From an uncultured Aliarcobacter sp. (lineage in GTDB: Bacteria; Campylobacterota; Campylobacteria; Campylobacterales; Arcobacteraceae), in contig CANRCH010000042.1 of NCBI GenBank assembly GCA_947629065.1, forward strand, positions 1 to 12,310: DNA of 12,310 nucleotides. Reading direction: 5' to 3'. A program made the translations under genes and the position numbers. Under the pieces are notes generated by a model. It worked only from the letters and a program-made list of their open reading frames with translations. It was not told where the DNA came from and did not search any database. Shown piece after piece: positions 1 to 7,395 of the stretch (the stretch's first letter is position 1; the number at the start of each line of letters is the position of its first letter).

Positions 1-575
1 TTTTAGCTATGCTTTTAATCTTTATTCCAGCTATTTTAGTTGCTTTAAGTGTAGTTAGAGAAAAAGAGCTTGGTTCTATTACAAACTTTTATGCTACACC
101 TGTTACACGATTTGAGTTTTTGATTGGAAAGCAAATTCCATATATTTTTATTAGTCTTATTAGCTATTTAGGTTTGATTTTATTTGCAATTTTTATTTTT
201 CAAGTTCCATTAAAAGGTAGCTTCTTTACGCTTACTTTTGGTGCATTTTTATATATTTTTTGTACTACAACATTGGGACTTTTTATGTCATCTTTTGCAA
301 AAACACAAATAGTTGCACTTGCAGGAACAGCAATTTTTACTCTTCTTCCAACTATTCAATTTTCAGGTTTAAAAGAGCCTGTTAGCTCTTTAGAAGGTAT
401 AGCACAATATATTGGAAATGTTTTTCCAGTAACTTATTTTATAAATATAAGTAGGGGAGTTTTTAGTAAAAATGTAACTTTTTCTGATTTGCATTTAGAA
501 TTTTTCATCCTTGCAATTACATCAGTTGTTATATACTGTTTTGCAATTTTAGTTTTAAATAAGCAGGAAAAATAA
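1..575 (+). CDS. rbbA: RbbA-type ABC exporter, C-terminal permease part (5' end outside window)
   Basis: This is the 3' end of a gene that runs in from upstream; the first complete codon in frame is at 3 and no stop precedes the ATG at 9. The visible part is an ABC-2 type permease domain: VVREKELGS at about residues 15-23 counted from that ATG, then TPVTRFEFLIGKQ, then hydrophobic segments near 45-65, 75-92, 103-120 and 165-182. From memory these motifs, together with QFSGLKEPVSSLEG and a C-terminal KQE, match the C-terminal permease half of E. coli RbbA (YhiH), a fusion of ABC ATPase domains and a permease. Whether ATPase domains are fused here cannot be seen. It acts in the inner membrane, presumably with YhhJ and a periplasmic adaptor of the YhiI (HlyD) type encoded upstream. 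The substrate is unknown. It overlaps yhhJ by one base (TAATG), which suggests translational coupling. Confidence 0.82.
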   Translation, partial: LAMLLIFIPAILVALSVVREKELGSITNFYATPVTRFEFLIGKQIPYIFISLISYLGLILFAIFIFQVPLKGSFFTLTFGAFLYIFCTTTLGLFMSSFAKTQIVALAGTAIFTLLPTIQFSGLKEPVSSLEGIAQYIGNVFPVTYFINISRGVFSKNVTFSDLHLEFFILAITSVVIYCFAILVLNKQEK

Positions 576-1699
576 TGAAAAGAACACTATTAAATATATT
601 TAATTTAGTTATTAAAGAGTTAAAAAGTCTGCTTTACGATAAAGGAATGATTATTTTAATCATATATGTATTTTCTGTAGCAATTTATATTGGTGGAACA
701 AAAGCTTCAACAGAGTTAAAAAATGCATCAATAGCTTTTGTTGATGATGATAAAACTATATTTTCCCAAAGATTAATAGATGCTTTTTATAAACCAAGAT
801 TTAATACTGCTGATATTATTTCATACTCTGATATTGATACAAATATGGATAAAGGTTACTATACTTTTATTATTTTAATTCCAAGCGGTTTTGAAAAAGA
901 TTTACTTGCAGGAAAAACTCCAGAACTTCAAGTAAATGTAGATGCCACAAGAATGACACAAGCTGGAATTGGTTCTGGATATATAAGCAATATTATAAAT
1001 CAAGAGACACAAGTTTTTTTAAAACAAGGATATGAAAGTAGTATAAATCCAAATTTAGTTGTAAGATATAAGTATAATCCAAATCTTACGGCTGAATGGT
1101 TTGGAAGTATAAATGAGGTCATAAATAATATTGTGATGATTTCAATTCTACTATCAGCTGCTTCATTAGTGCGTGAGCGAGAACATGGAACCATAGAGCA
1201 TCTTTTGGTTATGCCTTTAAAATCTTTTGAGATAATGATTTCAAAAATATTGGCTGTTTCTATTATAATATTAATTGGAGTTAGTTTTAGTCTGTTTTTT
1301 ATTATTGAAACCCTTTTACAAATACCAATAATTGGCTCTATCCCACTATTTTTATTTGCAACTTTTTTGGTTTTGTTTGCTACAACTTCAATTGGTGTTT
1401 TTATAGGTACAATTGTTCAAAATATGCCACAATTAGGGATGATTTTTATTTTAGTTGTTCTTCCTATGATGATGCTATCAGGAAGTATGTCACCTTTTGA
1501 AAGTATGCCTATATCAATACAATATCTAATGACGCTAATGCCAACAAGCCACTTTGTTGAAATAGCACAATCTATTCTTTTTAGAGGTGCTGGATTTGAT
1601 ATTGTTTATTTAAAAATGTTAAATATTGTTGTGATTGGATTACTGTTTTTTATTTTTACCTTGCTAATATTCAAAAAAAGTTTAGGATTAGAGAAATAA
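575..1699 (+). CDS. yhhJ: YhhJ-type ABC-2 transporter permease
   Basis: A 374-residue inner-membrane permease, the same length as I recall for E. coli YhhJ. It has an N-terminal membrane segment (about 25-40), a large extracytoplasmic region (about 45-178) containing VNVDATRMTQA, then a C-terminal group of about five membrane segments (about 183-198, 222-247, 255-280, 286-303, 348-366). The ABC-2 signature EREHGTIEHLLVMP is at 201-214 and the conserved LMPTSHFV at 321-328. The start at 575 is supported by AGGAAA at 565-570 and by the TAATG overlap with the preceding RbbA-type gene. In enterobacteria yhiI-rbbA-yhhJ encode an adaptor/ABC exporter set; the same pairing here supports a YhhJ-RbbA complex. 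The exported substrate is not known, so no transport specificity is claimed. The stop is followed after 25 bases by an unrecognised gene that probably shares the transcript. Confidence 0.9.
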   Translation: MKRTLLNIFNLVIKELKSLLYDKGMIILIIYVFSVAIYIGGTKASTELKNASIAFVDDDKTIFSQRLIDAFYKPRFNTADIISYSDIDTNMDKGYYTFIILIPSGFEKDLLAGKTPELQVNVDATRMTQAGIGSGYISNIINQETQVFLKQGYESSINPNLVVRYKYNPNLTAEWFGSINEVINNIVMISILLSAASLVREREHGTIEHLLVMPLKSFEIMISKILAVSIIILIGVSFSLFFIIETLLQIPIIGSIPLFLFATFLVLFATTSIGVFIGTIVQNMPQLGMIFILVVLPMMMLSGSMSPFESMPISIQYLMTLMPTSHFVEIAQSILFRGAGFDIVYLKMLNIVVIGLLFFIFTLLIFKKSLGLEK

Positions 1700-1724
1700 A
1701 ATTTAATTAAAAAAAGGGATAAAT

Positions 1725-2306
1725 ATGTTTGAAACTATTGTAAATATTTTAAAATTCATTTTTAAGAAAATAACAAAACTATCTGTTCCATATTTTAGCC
1801 TAAGAGAAAATAGCTTAGGTTTTAAAATTACAAGTGAGTTTATCTATATTTATGATATTTCAAATATTTATACAAAACAAAGGCACGATGCTTTTGTTTT
1901 GTCAGCTTATACTTTAAAATCAGATGAATTATATTTAGAGTATATAGAGTTCCAAAATGATGTTTTATGGCAACAAGATGCTTTTGGTGCATTTTTAAAT
2001 GAAGTAAAAGATGAGTTAAAATTTACAAGTTTTGAACTTTTAGAAAAACTAAATTTTTCAAAATATGAGTTTAGAACATATAAAATAGATGATGAATATA
2101 TTTTATCTTTTATTCATTTGCAAGAGTTGCACAAAGATATATTTATTGTAGATAAAAAAGTAGAGCTATATGAAAAACTAATTCAAAATTTCAAAAAAGA
2201 TTATAGTTTCAGATATAAAGAGTATAAAAAATTAAATCAAGATTTCTCTTTTTCACTTACAAAAAGTAATAGTTTTAAAAACTATTTTAGAATAACTTCT
2301 TCATAA
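1725..2306 (+). CDS. Hypothetical protein (193 aa), last gene of the exporter operon
   Basis: I do not recognise this protein. The ATG at 1725 has a good ribosome binding site, AAGGGA at 1714-1719, five bases upstream. The product is rich in Lys, Phe, Tyr and Glu, has no signal peptide, and shows no clear transmembrane helix. Residues 1-20 (MFETIVNILKFIFKKITKLS) form a potential amphipathic or membrane-surface helix. The middle (about 28-75) alternates hydrophobic and polar residues as in beta strands; about 85-110 and 145-172 look helical and charged. There are no cysteines and no obvious catalytic motif. Its codon and base composition resemble its neighbours. It lies 25 bases after yhhJ on the same strand and is followed immediately by a hairpin terminator, so it is probably co-transcribed with the exporter. 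A link to exporter function is inferred from position only. Confidence 0.8.
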   Translation: MFETIVNILKFIFKKITKLSVPYFSLRENSLGFKITSEFIYIYDISNIYTKQRHDAFVLSAYTLKSDELYLEYIEFQNDVLWQQDAFGAFLNEVKDELKFTSFELLEKLNFSKYEFRTYKIDDEYILSFIHLQELHKDIFIVDKKVELYEKLIQNFKKDYSFRYKEYKKLNQDFSFSLTKSNSFKNYFRITSS

Positions 2307-2312
2307 AATAAA

Positions 2313-2345
2313 AAAGCCAAGCAGTTTTCAAAATAGCTTGACTTT
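2313..2345 (-). terminator. Hairpin terminator between convergent genes
   Basis: Arms 2313-2322 and 2336-2345 pair over 10 positions around a 13-base loop. In minus-strand RNA all positions pair, one as G-U, and the stem is followed by UUUUUUAUUUUAU. In plus-strand RNA that position becomes a C-A mismatch and the tail (TTTAATTGTTTTAATT) is less pure. It is therefore best read as the terminator of the minus-strand DUF4197 gene ending at 2357, which may also stop plus-strand transcription of the exporter operon ending at 2306. Confidence 0.75.
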
Positions 2346-2356
2346 AATTGTTTTAA

Positions 2357-3166
2357 TTATTTTCCAAAAACTTGTTTTAAAATTGAACTTGTTTGTTCAA
2401 TCGGATTTTCTCTAATACTTGATTCTTTTTCTGCAATCATTGTGAAAAGTCCATCAATAGCTTTGTTTGTAATAAAATCATCTAAACTCTCATCACTATT
2501 TCCAGGAATATAAGAATCAGCACCAAAACCTTTTGCTAAAGCACCAAGAGAACTATTATTAACAAGGTTTTTAATATCAGATTTTTGATAATAGCTATTT
2601 GCCATATCATAATATTGGTAAACATTATTATCTTTCATGCTATCTTCTATAATTGGTTTTATCATATTTTGTAAAGATTTCGTACTAGAGTTTCTAAAAT
2701 AATCAGTTGCAGCTGTATCATTTCCGCTTAATATTTTTTGTGCATCATCCAAACTCATTTTTGAAATTGCATCCATAAAAATATCAGCAGTTTTTGGAGC
2801 TGCTTTTGAGGCTGCACTATTCATAGATAAAATTAAATCATCTACCATTTTATCTCCACCAGCTTTTCTAATAAGCTTTTCAGCATTTTGAAGATTGTTT
2901 GGAAGAGGAATTTTTACATCACTATTATTTAAATACCCACCATCTTTTCCTAAAGATGAAACAGCATAATTAACACCTGTTTTAAGTGCCTCTTTAAGAC
3001 CACTTGAGATAGTGCTATTGTCTAAATTTGAGTTAATATTAGAGTTTGAACTTGTTTGATTTTGAACAACATTTTTTGCCACATCACTTGCAATAGATTT
3101 TAAATCAAATGCATTTGCATAGATTGAACTTAAGATTAAACTTGTTGCGATTATTGATTTTTTCAT
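2357..3166 (-). CDS. DUF4197 family secreted/periplasmic protein
   Basis: A 269-residue protein with a signal peptide: KK at 2-3, a hydrophobic core at about 5-15, and a likely signal peptidase I site after ANA (residues 17-19). Residues 36-53 are a Ser/Asn-rich linker. From about 56 the sequence follows the DUF4197 family pattern as I know it: GLKEALKTGVNYAVSSLGKDGGYLN (56-80; a 25-residue span, key points GLKEAL and the GG before YLN), IPLPNNLQ (86-93), LILSMNSAASKAAPK (111-125), and a C-terminal KAIDGLFTMIAEKE (235-248) followed by IRENP. The biochemical function of the family is unknown. The protein is probably periplasmic or envelope-associated and mostly alpha-helical; there are no cysteines. 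The start is supported by AAAGGA at 3175-3180, eight bases from the ATG. It stands alone, divergent from dedA and with its own promoter and terminator. Confidence 0.87.
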   Translation of the reverse strand: MKKSIIATSLILSSIYANAFDLKSIASDVAKNVVQNQTSSNSNINSNLDNSTISSGLKEALKTGVNYAVSSLGKDGGYLNNSDVKIPLPNNLQNAEKLIRKAGGDKMVDDLILSMNSAASKAAPKTADIFMDAISKMSLDDAQKILSGNDTAATDYFRNSSTKSLQNMIKPIIEDSMKDNNVYQYYDMANSYYQKSDIKNLVNNSSLGALAKGFGADSYIPGNSDESLDDFITNKAIDGLFTMIAEKESSIRENPIEQTSSILKQVFGK

Positions 3167-3195
3167 TAAATTTTTCCTTTAAAATATATAGATTT

Positions 3196-3201
3196 ATTAT
3201 A
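3196..3201 (-). promoter_or_regulatory. Putative -10 box of the DUF4197 gene
   Basis: TATAAT on the minus strand, preceded upstream by a T-rich run (read on that strand as AAGTTTTTTTAT). This fits the Campylobacterota sigma-70 pattern, which has a -10 box with T-rich upstream sequence and no strong -35. It would give a leader of about 23 bases before the ATG at 3166. Confidence 0.5.
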
Positions 3202-3272
3202 ATAAAAAAACTTAAAATAATTGTGAAAATATAGAGTAAAAAAATAATGCCACAAATAAATGGAGTTTTAGA

Positions 3273-3278
3273 TAGAAT
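3273..3278 (+). promoter_or_regulatory. Putative -10 box of the dedA-dbpA-diguanylate cyclase operon
   Basis: TAGAAT on the plus strand, about 33 bases before the dedA start, giving a leader of roughly 26 bases. It sits inside a small palindrome (TAGATA-GAA-TATCTA, 3269-3283), which could be an operator or coincidence. The intergenic region 3167-3310 (144 bases) otherwise holds only A/T-rich sequence and the divergent promoter of the DUF4197 gene. Confidence 0.4.
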
Positions 3279-3310
3279 ATCTACTTAAAAAAATAATTTA
3301 TAGGAAATTT

Positions 3311-3877
3311 ATGGAACAGTTTATTCAAGATTGGGGATATATAGCACTATTTTTATACTCATTTGGTGGTGGATTTTTGGCTTTAGCAATAGCTGGAGCT
3401 TTCTCTTATGCAGGAGATTTAAATATTTATGTATGTATAGTTGTTGCTTTTTTAGCAAACTTTATAGGTAGTCAATTTTTATTTTATCTAGCAAAAACAA
3501 ATAAAGATTATGCAAATGATATGCTAAAAAATCATGAAAGAAAAATAGCACTAGTTCGAGTAATGCTTCGTAAATATGGATCTTTGATGATTTTTATTCA
3601 AAAATATATTTATGGAGTTAAAACTTTAATTCCACTTGTTATGGGACTTTCAACATATAGTGCAATTAAATTTATGATTTTAAATCTATTTGCTTCATTT
3701 TTATGGGCTTTAGTTATTGGATATTTAAGTTTTACTGCTGGTGAACTTCTTATGAATTTTGCAGATAATTTTAAATATATAGGTCTTGTTACAGTTGTTA
3801 TTGTACTTTTTATTTTGCTAACAAGCTTTAAAAATGCCACAAAGAAAAAGAAAAAAAGAGCTACAAATGAAGTTTAG
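3311..3877 (+). CDS. DedA / VTT-domain family inner-membrane protein (divergent)
   Basis: A 188-residue polytopic membrane protein. Hydrophobic segments lie at about 9-33, 38-60, 92-113, 118-144 and 153-172, ending in a very basic tail (KKKKKR, 178-183). The layout and the pattern FLFYLAKTNKDYA (56-68) followed by QKYIYGVKTLIPLVMGLSTYS (97-117; core YGVKTLIP) match the DedA family (SNARE-associated/VTT domain). Bacterial members have been linked to lipid carrier flipping (undecaprenyl phosphate, phospholipids) and to envelope homeostasis. It is divergent: the usual FxGR becomes FYLAK, the usual P-G-V-R becomes Y-G-V-K, and the expected acidic residue in the first re-entrant region is not evident (GGGFLALAIAGAFSYAG). 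The specific role is therefore uncertain. The start has AGGA at 3302-3305. The gene overlaps dbpA by 11 bases, and translation is probably coupled. Confidence 0.83.
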   Translation: MEQFIQDWGYIALFLYSFGGGFLALAIAGAFSYAGDLNIYVCIVVAFLANFIGSQFLFYLAKTNKDYANDMLKNHERKIALVRVMLRKYGSLMIFIQKYIYGVKTLIPLVMGLSTYSAIKFMILNLFASFLWALVIGYLSFTAGELLMNFADNFKYIGLVTVVIVLFILLTSFKNATKKKKKRATNEV

Positions 3878-5243
3878 CGAATTAAATATAAGCAAAAATC
3901 TTCTTGAAAACTTAAACTCATTAGGGTATGAAAACTTAACACCTATTCAAGAAAAGAGTTTAAAACATAGTTTAAATGGAAGTGATTTAGTAGGAAAAGC
4001 AAAAACAGGAAGCGGAAAAACTCTATCTTTTTGTCTTCCTATAGTTGAAAAATTAGATGTAAAAAAATTTAGAGTTCAAGCACTAATTCTAGCTCCTACA
4101 AGAGAACTAGCAAATCAAATCGCAATTGAACAAAGAAGAGTTTTTAGACATATTCACAATATTAAAGTGCTTACTTTAGGTGGAGGAGTTCCTTTTAAAC
4201 CTCAAGTTGCTTCACTTTCACATCAAGCACATATAATTGTGGGAACTGTTGGAAGAGTTTTAAAACACTTACAAGAAGGGCATTTGAATTTAGAAAATCT
4301 TCACACTTTTGTATTAGATGAAGCTGATAAGATGCTAGATATGGGATTTTATGATGATATTCTTAAAATCATAGAGTATTTACCAAAAACTAGACAAACA
4401 ATGCTTTTTTCAGCCACTTATGAAGATAATATTAAAAACTTATCAAAAGAGCTTTTAAATAATCCAATATTTGTAGAAGTAGAAAATGAAGAGAAAGCAA
4501 AAATAAATCAGATTTTTTATGAAGTAGATGAAAATAGTGAAAAAGAGGAAAAATTAGATTTAATAGAAAAACTAATAAAAAAATATAAAGCACAATCTAC
4601 AATAATTTTTTGTAATCAAAAAATAACTTGTGATGAACTAAATGATAGTTTATATAATAGATATATAGATTCCCTTGTTATGCATTCAGATTTAGAGCAA
4701 AAAGATAGAGATGAAACTTTGGCTATTTTTTCAAATAAATCTTACCCTATATTAATAGCTTCAGATGTAGCAAGTAGGGGAATTGATATTGATGATATTG
4801 ATTTGGTTATAAACTATGAAGTTGCTTTAAATGAGAAAATTCATACACATAGAATTGGAAGAACAGCAAGAGCTGGAAAAGGTGGAAATGCAATAACTTT
4901 TTATACTAAAAATGAAGAAGAAAGAGTTGAAAATATAAAAAATAACTTTTCTGATATAGTTTTTGATGATAAAAATAGCATAGAGTTTGATGAAAAATAT
5001 GAAATAGATAGTCCATATAGAACTATATTTATAAATGGTGGAAAAAAACAAAAATTAAGAAAAGCAGATATACTTGGAAGCCTAACAGCAGGGCTTGGAT
5101 TAAGTAAAGATGAAATAGGAAAAATAGATAGTTTTGATTTTTGTTCTTATGTGGCAATTTGTAAAGAAAAAATAGAATATGTAATAAATAATTTACCAAA
5201 ATCTAAAATTAAAGGAAAATATTATAGAATATTTGAGAAATAA
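3867..5243 (+). CDS. dbpA: ATP-dependent RNA helicase DbpA (DEAD-box)
   Basis: I choose the ATG at 3867 (458 residues; E. coli DbpA is 457) rather than an in-frame ATG at 3834, which would add an unusual basic extension (MPQRKRKKELQ) inside dedA. AAGAG at 3856-3860 sits six bases before 3867. Motifs: Q-motif TPIQ (25-28), Walker A AKTGSGKT (45-52), PTRELA (77-82), GG (106-107), DEAD (151-154), SAT (182-184), FCN (248-250), DVASRGIDI (300-308), HRIGRTARAG (328-337). The usual TPGR is TVGR (127-130). Residues about 385-456 form the DbpA-type RNA-binding domain, including INGGKKQKLRKADILG, IGKI and SKIKGK. In E. coli this domain binds hairpin 92 of 23S rRNA, and the helicase acts in late 50S subunit assembly. 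Here it is the middle gene of the dedA-dbpA-GGDEF operon. Confidence 0.95.
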   Translation: MKFSELNISKNLLENLNSLGYENLTPIQEKSLKHSLNGSDLVGKAKTGSGKTLSFCLPIVEKLDVKKFRVQALILAPTRELANQIAIEQRRVFRHIHNIKVLTLGGGVPFKPQVASLSHQAHIIVGTVGRVLKHLQEGHLNLENLHTFVLDEADKMLDMGFYDDILKIIEYLPKTRQTMLFSATYEDNIKNLSKELLNNPIFVEVENEEKAKINQIFYEVDENSEKEEKLDLIEKLIKKYKAQSTIIFCNQKITCDELNDSLYNRYIDSLVMHSDLEQKDRDETLAIFSNKSYPILIASDVASRGIDIDDIDLVINYEVALNEKIHTHRIGRTARAGKGGNAITFYTKNEEERVENIKNNFSDIVFDDKNSIEFDEKYEIDSPYRTIFINGGKKQKLRKADILGSLTAGLGLSKDEIGKIDSFDFCSYVAICKEKIEYVINNLPKSKIKGKYYRIFEK

Positions 5244-5267
5244 CAAAAATAAAGCATAGGAAAAGAA

Positions 5268-7385
5268 TTGTTTAGAAGTAAACTATTTATAAAAATATTA
5301 ATAATTTTTGCCATACCAGTTTTAGCTATATTAGGATACAACTCTTATACTTACTATGAAAACAGTAAAGTCGTAGATGAAGTAGAAGAGTATAGAAAAA
5401 ATATAACTTTTTTGATGAATGTAAATAATTTATACAATTCACTTGAAGATGAAAAAAATTTTATTTTAAATATAGATAATAAAAATGAAGATGATATTTT
5501 TGAAAAAACAAACAAAGCTTTTTTAAATTTTAAAAACCTTGCAAATGAACTTAGTTTAAAAAATAGTTTGGAAAAACTTGATATAAATTTAGAAAATATT
5601 GAAAAAATTAGAACAAAGTTTCATAATAAACAAATAGATACAAATAGTTTATCTAAAGTAGAAAAAGTATATCAAGATGAAAAAGAGAGAGTATTAAACT
5701 CATTTTTTATAGCAAAACAGTTTCGATTTACAAATAATTTCTATTTAGATATTAGTAAAATAATCTCTTATTTAAATAAAGAAGATAATTTAGCTTATAC
5801 AAAAACTACTATTTCAAAACTAATAGAGTTAGCTCAAAATGAGTTTGCAGTATATGAAAAAGAGGCCTATTTAAAAAGAGCAAGTAGTTTAATATTTCTT
5901 ATAATTAGTATTTTAACACTTATTTCTATACTTTTTATTTTACAAAATATCTTAGAAAAAGAGGAAAATAATTTTAATAAAATTAAAAATTATAAAGAGA
6001 TATATGAAATATTGAGTAAAACAAATAAGTTTTTAACAAAAACTTATGATGAAAAATCTTTATATCAAAATATATGTGAAATATTAGCTCAGAATGAAAA
6101 CTTAAAATTTGCATTTATTTATGATAATCAAAATAAAAATATTTTTGCAAATAGCATTACTTTAAAAGAGAAAATATTGTCTCAAATGGAGCAATATAAA
6201 GATGAAAATCACGATAATTTAGTATCTAAAACTATAAAATGGCAAAGTAATATTGTAATAAATAGTTTTGAAGATAAAAATTTATCTGTATTTTATGATG
6301 AATCAAAAAAATTAAATATAAACTCTATGGCAACATTTCCTATAAAAAAATTCAAAGAAATAGATGGAGTTTTAATTGTATATTCAAAAGTGAAAAACTT
6401 TTTTGACAAAGAGATTGAAGGACTTTTTGAAAAACTTGTAGGTGATATAACTCACTGTTTAGAAAAAATAAAATATGAAAATGAAAGAATCAATACAGAA
6501 GATGAATTAAGGTTATCTTCTTACTCTTTTGATGTTGCTGAACCTATGATTATAACTGATACAAAAGGTAATATTGTAAAAGTTAATCAATCATTTTGCT
6601 CAATTATGGGTTATGAAAAAGATGAAGTACTTGGTAAAAATCCAAGAATGTTTAAAACAGCACATCAAGATATTAAATTTATTGAGAATATGTGGAATAA
6701 TATTAGAATAGATGGTTTTTGGACAGGTGAACTATATAATAAAAAAGCAAATGATGAGATAATTCCATTAAAAGCAACAATTAATGCCATTAAAAATAGT
6801 CAAGATAAAACTACTCACTATTTAGGACAATATTTTGATATTGGAAAAATTAAGGATAAAGAAAAAATATTAGAGTATCAAGCAACTCACGATAATTTAA
6901 CAGCTCTTCCAAATAGACTTTTGCTTGTAGATAGAATTGAACACGCTATTAAAAAAGCTATTAGGCATAAAATTATTGGTGGGCTTATTTTTATTGATCT
7001 TGATAATTTTAAAGAGGTAAATGATAAATATGGACACGATATTGGAGATATTTTATTAATAAGTGTTGCTAAAAAAATGCAAGAGTGCTTAAGAGATGAA
7101 GATACAGTTTCAAGAGTTGGTGGAGATGAGTTTGTAATTTTGCTTGATAATGTAGGAAATACAAAAGATGATGCCAGAAGAAATATTATTTATTTAGCTA
7201 AAAAGATTCAAGATGCTTTAAATGGAATTAAGCAAATTGATGGGCATGAAAACATTGCAACAGCTAGTATAGGAATAACTCTGTTTAGTGATGATAGTGT
7301 AAGTATAAAAGATTTAATAAAACAAGCTGATACAGCTATGTATGAAGCTAAAAGATTAGGGAAAAATACTATAGAGATTTTCTAA
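5268..7385 (+). CDS. Membrane diguanylate cyclase with GAF, PAS and GGDEF domains
   Basis: A 705-residue protein starting at TTG (5268), preceded by AGGAAA at 5258-5263. The start is supported because it brings in the N-terminal membrane helix, and the next Met is at residue 50. Order: TM1 (about 7-27); helical periplasmic sensor (about 30-203), loosely like NIT domains; TM2 (about 206-227); GAF (about 255-405); PAS (about 418-528, with GNIVKVNQSFCSIMGY and WTGE); GGDEF (about 540-705). The GGDEF domain looks active: GGDEF at 618-622, DLD at 577-579, NDKYGH at 585-590. The inhibitory I-site RDED (609-612) lies exactly five residues before GGDEF, so product feedback is expected. It should make c-di-GMP from two GTP at the inner membrane in response to a periplasmic and perhaps a cytosolic cue. 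It follows dbpA by 24 bases. Confidence 0.93.
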   Translation: MFRSKLFIKILIIFAIPVLAILGYNSYTYYENSKVVDEVEEYRKNITFLMNVNNLYNSLEDEKNFILNIDNKNEDDIFEKTNKAFLNFKNLANELSLKNSLEKLDINLENIEKIRTKFHNKQIDTNSLSKVEKVYQDEKERVLNSFFIAKQFRFTNNFYLDISKIISYLNKEDNLAYTKTTISKLIELAQNEFAVYEKEAYLKRASSLIFLIISILTLISILFILQNILEKEENNFNKIKNYKEIYEILSKTNKFLTKTYDEKSLYQNICEILAQNENLKFAFIYDNQNKNIFANSITLKEKILSQMEQYKDENHDNLVSKTIKWQSNIVINSFEDKNLSVFYDESKKLNINSMATFPIKKFKEIDGVLIVYSKVKNFFDKEIEGLFEKLVGDITHCLEKIKYENERINTEDELRLSSYSFDVAEPMIITDTKGNIVKVNQSFCSIMGYEKDEVLGKNPRMFKTAHQDIKFIENMWNNIRIDGFWTGELYNKKANDEIIPLKATINAIKNSQDKTTHYLGQYFDIGKIKDKEKILEYQATHDNLTALPNRLLLVDRIEHAIKKAIRHKIIGGLIFIDLDNFKEVNDKYGHDIGDILLISVAKKMQECLRDEDTVSRVGGDEFVILLDNVGNTKDDARRNIIYLAKKIQDALNGIKQIDGHENIATASIGITLFSDDSVSIKDLIKQADTAMYEAKRLGKNTIEIF

Positions 7386-7395
7386 AAATCTCTAT
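7371..7395. terminator. Hairpin spanning both convergent stop codons (possible bidirectional terminator)
   Basis: A perfect 10-base inverted repeat, arms 7371-7380 and 7386-7395, with a 5-base loop. It contains the TAA of the diguanylate cyclase (7383-7385) and the minus-strand TAG of the zinc-ribbon gene (7392-7394). The stem is A/T-rich and the T tails are moderate (plus strand AATTCGTTTT; minus strand AGTATTTTTC), so termination strength is uncertain. Confidence 0.5.

Noticed and set aside
1000..1194. Open frame on the minus strand inside yhhJ
   Set aside because: It lies wholly antisense to a strongly supported gene and shows no recognisable domain.
3610..3840. Open frame on the minus strand inside dedA
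   Set aside because: Antisense to a clear membrane-protein gene, no family features; explained by AT-rich codon use.
4827..5051. Open frame on the minus strand inside dbpA, rich in Phe, Ile and Ser
   Set aside because: The composition is that of the reverse complement of Lys/Glu/Asp-rich coding sequence, not of a real membrane protein.
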